Virus record (IMG/VR): IMGVR_UViG_3300046169_000093
Coordinates: 1 to 37,908 of that record
Length of the DNA: 37,908 nt
DNA from: a virus
Direction: 5' to 3' (one strand)
Within the stretch, counting starts at the first letter, position 1. Every line of letters starts with the position of its first letter. The position numbers were made by a program, and so were the translations under genes. Shown here piece after piece: positions 32,354 to 37,908 of this stretch. The notes under the pieces are model-generated. The model was not told the origin of the DNA and made no database searches. It saw nothing but the letters and a program-made list of their open reading frames with translations.

Positions 32354-33273
32354 TATAAACTCATTATCATATCAACAAAGTCTGGATGAGGGTAGCAATC
32401 TGATTTACCAGTACGAACATTACCGTGTACTAATAAACCTTTTACTTTTCCATAATAAGCTTCTTCTTGAAAATCAAAGCCTTTTGATGGACCATACTTT
32501 TTGATAAATTGTTTTAAACCTATTCTTATATCTATACCATCTCTTTCCCCAACCCATCTTATCCACTTCTCAGTTTCTTTAATTTGTTTTTCTGAGTAAG
32601 CATGCCAAAATAATTTACCTTTAAATACTTCTGGTAGTCCCATAACTTGTGATTGTAAGCAAGATGATCCTACATATGTTTTATACTCAGAATCAAGATG
32701 ACCCATATTACATAATTCAATTCCTACAGAATGTCTGTTCATGTGTCCTGATCCTGTTTTCCCTAAATGCCAACCTTGTGCACCTGTTGGAAATGCTTGA
32801 ACCATTACCCCATCATATTCATCATCACCATTTCTATGGTTAATGCCTCCTAAAACAAATTCTGTTGCTACTCTACCTCTGTTATCTCTACCCCAATAAT
32901 CAATACATGCATATGGATTAGAGTTTCCTGCAGTATGGTGTAAAAATATATAATCATTTTTTATAGGGCCTTCTATATACTCACCCTTTGGTAAATAATA
33001 TTTATGAATTAATTGATTCCAAGGAGTTTTAAAGTATTGTTTTGATGTATCATTATCTTCATCAATTTCAATAGTACTACAATCATTTAAAGTTAAAATT
33101 AATGACCAAGTATCTGAACCAACTACTCCATCTGCAACAATACCATGCATCAACTGAAATCTAATTACATGTTTTTCAGTATTAGGTCCAAAATCACCAT
33201 CAGGTGTAATTTTAAGTTTTTGTTGTAAAGTCTTTACATCTAAACCTTTGTCTCCTTTTTTAATTACTTTCAT
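32353..33273 (-). CDS. Endolysin: peptidoglycan-binding plus N-acetylmuramoyl-L-alanine amidase
   Basis: Residues 5-60 form a PG_binding_1 domain ('KGLDVKTLQQKLKITPDGDFGPNT' then 'FQLMHGIVADGVVG'). From about 105 to 300 there is an Amidase_2 (type 2) domain: zinc ligand H112 or H113 in 'LHHTAG' (111-116), 'WHLG' at 168-171, E186 in 'VGIELCN', H283 in 'LVHGNVR' and the K290-S-D292-C293 end. It would cut the bond between muramic acid and L-alanine of the cell wall to release progeny. There is no signal peptide, so a holin or other export route is needed. The 55-residue gene at 34101-34268 is a small possible candidate. Confidence 0.9.
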   Translation of the reverse strand: MKVIKKGDKGLDVKTLQQKLKITPDGDFGPNTEKHVIRFQLMHGIVADGVVGSDTWSLILTLNDCSTIEIDEDNDTSKQYFKTPWNQLIHKYYLPKGEYIEGPIKNDYIFLHHTAGNSNPYACIDYWGRDNRGRVATEFVLGGINHRNGDDEYDGVMVQAFPTGAQGWHLGKTGSGHMNRHSVGIELCNMGHLDSEYKTYVGSSCLQSQVMGLPEVFKGKLFWHAYSEKQIKETEKWIRWVGERDGIDIRIGLKQFIKKYGPSKGFDFQEEAYYGKVKGLLVHGNVRTGKSDCYPHPDFVDMIMSL

Positions 33274-33274
33274 C

Positions 33275-33577
33275 TTACTCTACTTTTGCAGCAGCTTTTT
33301 CCATAGCTTGTTTAAACTCTTTTTCTTCATCAGAAGGTCCTTCACTTGCATTTTGTTGAGCTGTAGCTTGAGCCATAAAAATTTGTGCTTGTAATCTCTC
33401 AGCTCTAGCCTTATCTATAGTAGCAAGCAACTCTTCATATTCAGCTTGAATAGTTAAATGTGGAATATTATCTTTGTAAAATTTTGTAATTTCTTCTCTG
33501 CGTTCTTTAAGTTGTTCTTCTGAAAGCTGAGGATCTGTGTCTTGTAAATCAGAGTTTACTTTTTTTAATTTTGCCAT
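33275..33577 (-). CDS. Small coiled-coil protein (100 aa)
   Basis: A 100-residue, highly helical protein: 'LSEEQLKERREEITKFYKDNIPHL' followed by 'EYEELLATIDKARAERLQAQIFMA' and an Ala/Gln/Glu-rich tail. Similar short coiled coils are common in flavobacterial phages next to lysis or tail genes; the function is unknown to me. It lies one base upstream of the endolysin, so the two are probably co-translated. The leader AATCAACAAA before the ATG is close to the AACCAA-type leaders found elsewhere in the window. Confidence 0.65.
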   Translation of the reverse strand: MAKLKKVNSDLQDTDPQLSEEQLKERREEITKFYKDNIPHLTIQAEYEELLATIDKARAERLQAQIFMAQATAQQNASEGPSDEEKEFKQAMEKAAAKVE

Positions 33578-33670
33578 TTTGTTGATTTTAAAATTTAACT
33601 TAATAACAAATATATAAAAATAGTTTAAACTTTAAAAGTATTTTTATATATTTAACCAATAAATATTAAA

Positions 33671-33856
33671 ATGAAATATCTTAAATCTGTTAACTCATTT
33701 ATTGATGAATCAACATGCACAGTTTATGTATGTATAAATAATTATTGTGGTGATACAGAAGAAGGTGTGCATTTAAAAGACATGAACGAAGAATGGTGGG
33801 CTAAATTAGATCAATCAGATATGGCAAGAATAGATATAAAAGGAGGATTATTTTAA
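33671..33856 (+). CDS. Small plus-strand protein (61 aa), the only likely gene on this strand
   Basis: A 61-residue frame in the gap between two minus-strand genes. It has coherent composition ('STCTVYVCINNYCGDTEEG', 'LKDMNEEWWAKLDQ') rather than the pattern of a shadow frame. Its ATG is preceded by AACCAATAAATATTAAA, nearly the leader of the scaffold gene. Its TAA (33854-33856) overlaps the TAA of the convergent minus-strand gene in the palindrome TTAA. I recognise no family; the two Trp and acidic patch suggest a small folded binding protein. A promoter upstream was not clear. It could regulate the convergent gene through antisense transcription. Confidence 0.6.
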   Translation: MKYLKSVNSFIDESTCTVYVCINNYCGDTEEGVHLKDMNEEWWAKLDQSDMARIDIKGGLF

Positions 33857-34104
33857 CTTATTTTATTTCTCTCTAAAATTTGAATTACCGTTTTTAGTTC
33901 TTTAATATCATGAAATTGTATATCCCCTTCTAAAATTTCTACAATCCACTTATCATTTTGTATATTATCGTTGCTATTAGATATTAAATCAATATGACCT
34001 ATTTTATATCCATAGTAATAAAAAGCAATGTCACCTGACTCTTCTGGAGTAACATCTATTCTTTCAAAGCCTAATTTTTTAATATTAGATTCTGTCATAA
34101 TCAT
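33853..34104 (-). CDS. Conserved small protein, function unknown (83 aa)
   Basis: An 83-residue protein with 'KLGFERIDVTPEESGD', 'FYYYGYKIGHIDLISNSND' and a helical end 'DIKELKTVIQILERNK'. I recognise this as a small family found in Bacteroidota genomes and their phages and plasmids; its role is unknown. The ATG overlaps the stop of the upstream 55-residue gene as ATGA. Its 3' end is convergent with the plus-strand gene, sharing the TTAA. Confidence 0.65.
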   Translation of the reverse strand: MIMTESNIKKLGFERIDVTPEESGDIAFYYYGYKIGHIDLISNSNDNIQNDKWIVEILEGDIQFHDIKELKTVIQILERNKIS

Positions 34105-34268
34105 TTATTTTTACAGTTGCTTTTGTGCTTTTGAAACCAACTACCACATTTACATTTAACATAATAAATAGTTGTTCCTATCACAGGTGTAGAACCTATT
34201 GCAGTCCATATATTTGGATGCCAATGTTCTCCACAAAAACCAAATATGTGCTTTAAAACTTCTACCAT
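34101..34268 (-). CDS. Tiny membrane-like protein (55 aa)
   Basis: A 55-residue frame from the ATG at 34266-34268. A central stretch of about 18 mostly hydrophobic residues (IWTAIGSTPVIGTTIYYV, residues 20-37) is short but could cross a membrane. It is preceded by 'FCGEHWHPN' and followed by 'KCKCGSWFQKHK', which could bind metal. The start overlaps the end of the DUF6321-like gene by seven bases, and the stop overlaps the next start as ATGA. Close linkage to the lysis region makes a holin-like or membrane-associated role possible, but weakly supported. Confidence 0.6.
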   Translation of the reverse strand: MVEVLKHIFGFCGEHWHPNIWTAIGSTPVIGTTIYYVKCKCGSWFQKHKSNCKNK

Positions 34269-34555
34269 TTTACTCTATTAGCCCAGTATGCTGCGGACAT
34301 TTTACCTTTTTTAATATTTTTGGCATGTCTTGCTTTAAAACTTGCACGTTTCTTTTTCATTTTTGCTGACTCGCCTGCTTTTGGTTTACCTGCAGTTTTA
34401 GCACCTTGTTCACCAAAACGTATAGTCTTTATTTTGTCCCCTTGTTTAGCCACAACAATATGTGACTTTTTAGGATGATTTGGTGTACGTTTAGGTTTAT
34501 TATAACCAGATACTCCGGCTCTTGCTAATCTACTATCTTTTTTCTTAGTTGCCAT
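34262..34555 (-). CDS. DUF6321-like small basic protein (97 aa)
   Basis: A strongly basic 97-residue protein with the DUF6321 pattern as I know it: 'GYNKPKRTPNHPKKSHIVVA', 'KIKTIRFGEQGAKTAGK', 'KRASFKARHAKNIKKG' and the C-terminal 'SAAYWANRVKW'. The family is widespread in tailed phages and is thought to be small DNA-associated or virion-associated proteins; no mechanism is established. It follows the 175-residue docking-type protein by two bases. A second basic small protein of similar style (DUF5872-like) lies at the right edge. Confidence 0.8.
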   Translation of the reverse strand: MATKKKDSRLARAGVSGYNKPKRTPNHPKKSHIVVAKQGDKIKTIRFGEQGAKTAGKPKAGESAKMKKKRASFKARHAKNIKKGKMSAAYWANRVKW

Positions 34556-34557
34556 TA

Positions 34558-35085
34558 TTAATGTGCTTTAGCTTGTATAACAATCCATTCTGTTCCATCA
34601 GACCAAAGAGATACACCTTCATATCTTTTAGAAATCTCAAAATCAAGTCCACCATCTATAGTGTCTCCTGGAGCTGCAGTAAGAAAAACTTTATCTTGTG
34701 CTCCATTATCCAGGCTTCCATCTGTAATAATTCTAATATTTCTATATTTTAATGAAGAAGCAGGTGGTATATTAAGAATATAATTTCCATTTCCAAGACC
34801 ATCCCAAGATATATCTATTAAATTATAATTAGTGGGCATTGTAGAAGATCTATCAGCACCGGCTAAAAGTTTAAAAGGTTCTATCTTAACTAGTTGAGAA
34901 GTATTATTATTTATAAAAGACACTAGATCTTTTGCTAATATTAATTCTGTATCTACTTTTGGATTTGGTTTTAATCTTTCCTGGGATGTTTCATATCTAG
35001 ATATAACAAAATAATCATCTTGTTTAACTTTTTTTACTTTCTTTCTTGAAAGCATTCCCATCATGTCTTGTAAAATCGTACTCAT
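34558..35085 (-). CDS. Virion appendage protein with docking N-terminus (175 aa)
   Basis: The start 'MSTILQDMMGMLSRKKVKK' closely matches the start of the fibre gene at 37.7 kb ('ILQDMMGLLSRKKV'), and similarity continues through 'NPK' and the 'KDL' segment near residue 50. The rest is a beta-rich head with 'YNLIDISWDGLGNGNYILNI' and 'AAPGDTIDGGLDFEI', ending 'SLWSDGTEWIVIQAKAH', which resembles small fibre-tip domains that close with a Trp-containing strand. I infer that the N-terminus docks on the particle and the C-terminus is the exposed head. It starts the group followed by the basic DUF6321-like gene. Confidence 0.7.
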   Translation of the reverse strand: MSTILQDMMGMLSRKKVKKVKQDDYFVISRYETSQERLKPNPKVDTELILAKDLVSFINNNTSQLVKIEPFKLLAGADRSSTMPTNYNLIDISWDGLGNGNYILNIPPASSLKYRNIRIITDGSLDNGAQDKVFLTAAPGDTIDGGLDFEISKRYEGVSLWSDGTEWIVIQAKAH

Positions 35086-35130
35086 ATTATATATCTTTAA
35101 ACGTCTTTAATAACAATTTTTCTATTAAGT

Positions 35131-36048
35131 TTATGGTGGGCAAGTACCCCAAACTGGTTTATTTGCTTGTGTTAGTGGGCAGTTAACACTAAAACTAGCT
35201 GGCTCCGAAGTAATATTTGTAACACACCAACTTGATAAATCTTGATTAAAAACATCGGCACCGGCAAACATAATATCCATTCTTGTAACATTGCTTACAT
35301 CCCAACCACCAATATCTTGATTAAATTCATCCGTATTAGCAAACATACCCCACATATCAGTCACATTACTTGTATTCCAATTTGAAATATCTTGGTTAAA
35401 AATCTTTGCTGAATTAAACACAAATATCATTTTACTTATATTACTTGTATCCCAGTTATTAAGTGGTTGATCAAAATCCCGACAACCAAAAAACATTTCT
35501 GATATATCAATCGCACTAGTCACATCCCAAGAATTAATATTTTGATTAAATGATCGTGCATTCTGAAATACTCTGGCCATATTAGTAACGTTGCTAACAT
35601 CCCAGGTGTCAAGAGGTTGATTAAAGGCAAAAGCTCTAAAAAACATGTATTCCATATTAGTAACACTGCTTACATCCCAAGAACTTATATCTTGATTAAA
35701 AGATTCTGCCTCCCAAAACATCTTATACATGTTAGTAACATTACTCACATCCCAGTTTGAAATATCATCATTAAAGTCAGTTTTATCCATAAATAATTCT
35801 GACATATCAGTAATATTACCAGTACACCACGTGTTTATTTGGCCGTAAACACTTTCTGCGTAAACCGGATAACCCACCCATAAATTTACTGCTGTTTGTA
35901 ATTCAGCTTTACTTGTAAATTCATAGCAAGGGGGTGTTGACAGAGGCCAAACAAGTGTTTCACCTTGATATATTTTCTCTACATCTGTATTACCAACTTT
36001 TATTTTACCTACAGCTGGCGTAACCCCATTTAGTTTTAAATCTGCCAT
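35131..36048 (-). CDS. BspA-type (DUF285) repeat surface protein (305 aa)
   Basis: After a phage attachment-type N-terminus ('LNGVTPAVGKIKVGNTDVEKI' features, ending in 'GETLVWP' at about 35) come eight 25-residue repeats, residues 79-279, of the form V-T-x-M-x-x-M-F-x-x-A-x-x-F-N-Q-D-I-x-x-W-D-V-S-N. This is the DUF285/BspA repeat, a solenoid that binds proteins or sugars on bacterial and eukaryotic surfaces. The C-terminus is a short Cys/Pro-rich cap. There is no signal peptide, and the N-terminal domain is typical of virion-bound phage proteins. I infer a receptor-binding appendage. Confidence 0.85.
   Translation of the reverse strand: MADLKLNGVTPAVGKIKVGNTDVEKIYQGETLVWPLSTPPCYEFTSKAELQTAVNLWVGYPVYAESVYGQINTWCTGNITDMSELFMDKTDFNDDISNWDVSNVTNMYKMFWEAESFNQDISSWDVSSVTNMEYMFFRAFAFNQPLDTWDVSNVTNMARVFQNARSFNQNINSWDVTSAIDISEMFFGCRDFDQPLNNWDTSNISKMIFVFNSAKIFNQDISNWNTSNVTDMWGMFANTDEFNQDIGGWDVSNVTRMDIMFAGADVFNQDLSSWCVTNITSEPASFSVNCPLTQANKPVWGTCPP
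35212..35814 (-). repeat. Eight 75-base coding repeats (BspA/DUF285)
   Basis: The eight 25-residue units of the neighbouring gene lie here. Units differ from one another by many substitutions, so they are old, but the fixed 75-base period and conserved Trp, Phe and Asn codons are visible on reading. Repeat number could vary by recombination. Confidence 0.8.
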
Positions 36049-36049
36049 G

Positions 36050-37375
36050 TTATAGTATTATGTATAGTGTGTTAGAATCTATTGTTCCAGCGTTTACTAA
36101 ACCATCATACTCCGCTTGTGTTAAAGATACAATATCTGTTACTTTAGGTGTTGCTATATACGAATCAGAAGTGTTTACAATTGCATCTGGAGCTGAAACA
36201 ATAACATTACCTGTTGTTGGTGATACAACTACATTACCACTTCCTGTAACTGAGTTTACACCTCCTGCTGGTCCTTGAGGCCCTATTGGACCTTGTGCAC
36301 CAGTTGGTCCTGCCGCTCCTTGTGGTCCAATTGGTCCGGTATCACCAGTTGGTCCCGCTGGGCCAGTCGCTCCAGTTGGTCCTGCTGGTCCGGTTGCCCC
36401 TGCTGACCCTGTTGCACCAATTGCTCCTTGAGCCGCTAAAAGAGCCCAATGCGTAGTATCACTATCTGGTGCTGTTGTTCCTCCTGAAATATCAGATATA
36501 CAAAAATACGATGCCCCATTATATGCAACAGCATCATCTTCTACATAATTACCTCCTGAAACCCAGGAACCTTGCCAATTTAATCCTGCAGGCCCCACGG
36601 CTCCTGCCGGTCCTGTAGGACCAGTGTCTCCCGTAGCACCTGTTGGACCTGCTGGCCCTATCGGACCTGTTGGACCTATAGCACCGGCTTCACCAGTATC
36701 TCCTTGTATTCCTTGCTCACCTTGTGGACCTTGAGTACCTGTATAATCAGGTATATTTAAAACACCGCTTATCAATGTTGCAGGTCCTGATGTATTATTT
36801 GTTTGTAGAGTTATACCGGATGAAGTATCATCAACCCATTCAACTCCTGATCCGTTTGAAATTAATATTTGACCTGCTGTTCCAATACTACCTGTATTAT
36901 CAGCAACTGCCCCTCTAAACTCTACAAACCCGGGTACGTCAAAAACAACATTATTATTAAATTCAGAAAGAGAGTTAACAGTTAATTCGTCATTAACATC
37001 ATTTCCAATAATAACAGTACCACTCATAGATACAGAACCAGCGTCTCCTGCAAATATATTGCTTACATAGAAGTTTGTAGTAGTTATACTTGTAGGAACT
37101 GTTAAAATAGAGTTTATTTGGTAAGTATTAGCTGCAGTTTTGATTATATCACTATCACCAATTGTTTGCCCATCTGGGGTAAACATTGCTATGGTGTCAA
37201 GTGTGCCGGAACCACCTATATTACTAGAATTAACCCATAGCACATTAGTTCCAGTAGAACTTAATATTTGACCCGCTGTTCCAGGGTTACTGGTCTCATC
37301 TAATACAGCGCTTTGGAAGTTCTGCTTCCCCCTCAAATGTAGCTTGGCCATTAAAAATTGATTGGTCATTAACAT
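36050..37375 (-). CDS. Collagen-like fibre, C-terminal part of a frame-broken gene
   Basis: A 441-residue frame. Its real coding part starts near 37331; the first 18 or so residues are a shifted reading of the upstream frame. Gly-X-Y collagen blocks occupy residues 213-264 and 315-371 (GPTGPIGPAGPTGATG and similar), interrupted by a small domain (265-313, 'NWQGSWVSGGNYVEDDAVAYN') resembling a CBM5/12-type carbohydrate-binding module. The C-terminus 'LTQAEYDGLVNAGTIDSNT' is a common phage fibre tip. Residues 53-80 repeat a unit that also occurs in the upstream frame. Collagen stretches form long trimeric rods, so this is probably a tail or head fibre. Confidence 0.8.
   Translation of the reverse strand: MLMTNQFLMAKLHLRGKQNFQSAVLDETSNPGTAGQILSSTGTNVLWVNSSNIGGSGTLDTIAMFTPDGQTIGDSDIIKTAANTYQINSILTVPTSITTTNFYVSNIFAGDAGSVSMSGTVIIGNDVNDELTVNSLSEFNNNVVFDVPGFVEFRGAVADNTGSIGTAGQILISNGSGVEWVDDTSSGITLQTNNTSGPATLISGVLNIPDYTGTQGPQGEQGIQGDTGEAGAIGPTGPIGPAGPTGATGDTGPTGPAGAVGPAGLNWQGSWVSGGNYVEDDAVAYNGASYFCISDISGGTTAPDSDTTHWALLAAQGAIGATGSAGATGPAGPTGATGPAGPTGDTGPIGPQGAAGPTGAQGPIGPQGPAGGVNSVTGSGNVVVSPTTGNVIVSAPDAIVNTSDSYIATPKVTDIVSLTQAEYDGLVNAGTIDSNTLYIIL
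36263..36739 (-). repeat. Collagen-like Gly-X-Y repeats, two blocks with an insert
   Basis: Gly-X-Y triplets occur at 36584-36739 and 36263-36433, separated by the carbohydrate-binding-like module. The DNA is richer in G and C than the rest of the window because of Gly, Pro and Ala codons, and is prone to recombination between repeats. Confidence 0.75.
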
Positions 37376-37686
37376 CTAACTGTCCAGATATAGTTACCCC
37401 TTGCCCTGAAGCTGCTTGAGTTATTATAGAGTCACCTAATGTATTCCCATCTGGTGTCCAAAGAGGTATTGTATTTAGTGTACCACTACCTGAAACTTCT
37501 CCTTCATCAAAATGTAGTTTTAAATCTTTAATAGTTATAAGCTGATTATTCATTTTTGGATTAACAAACATGCTATCATCCGGATTAGGTGTTCTACCTA
37601 ATAGAATAAAATCTGTTGGTTCAACTTCTTTAACCACTTTTTTACGGGATAATAATCCCATCATATCTTGTAATATATTTCCCCAT
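37296..37686 (-). pseudogene. N-terminal part of the collagen-like fibre gene, frame broken at both ends
   Basis: The readable frame starts at ATG 37664 ('MMGLLSRKKV') and gives 122 residues, stopping at 37296. Reading upstream in this frame gives N-I-L-Q-D before a stop, matching the docking sequence of the 175-residue protein. An ATG at 37684-37686 overlaps the previous stop as TAATG but is one base out of frame. Removing one C from the run at 37681-37684 would restore it. At the other end, removing one base from the C run at 37328-37332 joins this frame to the downstream collagen part. The unit 'GSGTLNTIPLWTPDGNTLGDS' is repeated in the downstream part. One gene with two extra bases is the simplest reading. 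Confidence 0.7.
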
Positions 37687-37908
37687 TATCTTTTTTTACC
37701 TTTATGCAATCCGTGTTTTGCGTGTTGTTTACCTTTTTTTGTTGCAGCTCTTTTCTTTTTATTTGCGGCAGCAAGCTTAGCTCTACCTTTTTTAGTACTT
37801 TTAAGTTTAGATATTGTACGAGATGGTGCATATACTTCACCGGTCTCCGAACTTTTTTTACCAGAAGGAGTTCTCCACTTCTGTCTTGTCCACTTATCTA
37901 GACTCTTT
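37686..37908 (-). CDS. DUF5872-like small basic protein, 5' end outside window
   Basis: The last 73 codons of a basic protein: 'LDKWTRQKWRTPSGKKSSET', then 'GEVYAPSRTISKLKS', and a Lys/Ala-rich end with 'KKGKQHAKHGLHKGKKR'. The L-D-K-W-x-x-x-K-W opening fits DUF5872, a family of small basic proteins seen in phages and large DNA viruses, of unknown function but probably nucleic-acid- or particle-associated. The stop overlaps a following ATG as TAATG. The gene begins beyond the right edge. Confidence 0.7.
   Translation of the reverse strand, partial: KSLDKWTRQKWRTPSGKKSSETGEVYAPSRTISKLKSTKKGRAKLAAANKKKRAATKKGKQHAKHGLHKGKKR

Noticed and set aside
36263-36739. Short regular repeats as a CRISPR array
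   Set aside because: The period of nine bases and the translated Gly-X-Y pattern show collagen coding repeats; no spacers.
37332-37375. ATG at 37375 as the true start of the collagen-like protein
   Set aside because: Residues 1-18 are a shifted reading of the upstream fibre frame; the gene most likely continues from upstream with a frame break.
1-37908. Stop-codon reassignment as in some crAss-like phages
   Set aside because: TAG ends terminase and the co-chaperonin, and TGA ends the 55-residue gene; no gene has in-frame TAG or TGA.
1-37908. tRNA genes, insertion sequences, integrase, CRISPR-Cas or known defence or anti-defence genes
   Set aside because: I saw none on either strand; tRNAs would need a covariance search to exclude fully.

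Overview
The window is a late (virion and packaging) region of an AT-rich double-stranded DNA phage that probably infects a member of the Bacteroidota, most likely a marine flavobacterium. The main clues are: a terminase, portal, scaffold-like and capsid gene series; a PD-(D/E)XK nuclease, an IHF/HU-like protein and a small winged-helix-like protein encoded next to each other; and a tail block at the left end whose order resembles crAss-like (Crassvirales) podoviruses. No Shine-Dalgarno sites are visible, and candidate promoters look like the Bacteroidota TTTG / TAnnTTTG type. The crAss-like assignment rests on recognising protein families by eye, without a database search. TAA, TAG and TGA all end genes, so the standard code appears to apply.

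Nearly everything is on the minus strand, so the genes are transcribed from right to left. From the right edge the order is: a small basic DUF5872-like protein (cut by the window edge); a collagen-like fibre gene broken by two apparent one-base insertions in C runs; a protein with eight BspA-type 25-residue repeats; a second protein sharing the fibre's N-terminal docking region; a DUF6321-like basic protein; two tiny overlapping genes; one small gene on the plus strand; a coiled-coil protein; and the endolysin (peptidoglycan-binding plus amidase domains).

Next comes a tightly overlapped cluster: winged-helix-like protein, IHF/HU-like protein, Cys-rich zinc protein, PD-(D/E)XK nuclease, two unknowns, a 57-residue C2H2 zinc finger and a GroES-like co-chaperonin. 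This leads into the large terminase (29.1-26.9 kb), portal, scaffold candidate and major capsid protein (22.6-21.0 kb). Head/neck unknowns follow, then an abundant-looking 494-residue structural protein in its own promoter-terminator unit.

From 16.7 to 6.5 kb lies an adhesion and fibre region: Cys-rich proteins, two fibres with a shared N-terminal tag (one ending in an S74 auto-processing chaperone), two DUF7936-like paralogues, a von Willebrand A protein with a complete MIDAS site, and a Cys-rich fibronectin III protein. A metallophosphoesterase separates this from the tail block, which holds a conserved 188-residue protein, two ring/tail-tube candidates and a very large stabilisation/muzzle-type protein that runs off the left edge.

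Transcription units are marked by hairpin terminators and a recurring promoter-like element. In two places the promoter's upstream TTTG sits in the loop of the preceding terminator. Several genes carry AACCAA-AAAT just before the start codon, which may replace a ribosome-binding site. No tRNA, CRISPR array, insertion sequence, integrase or defence system was found.
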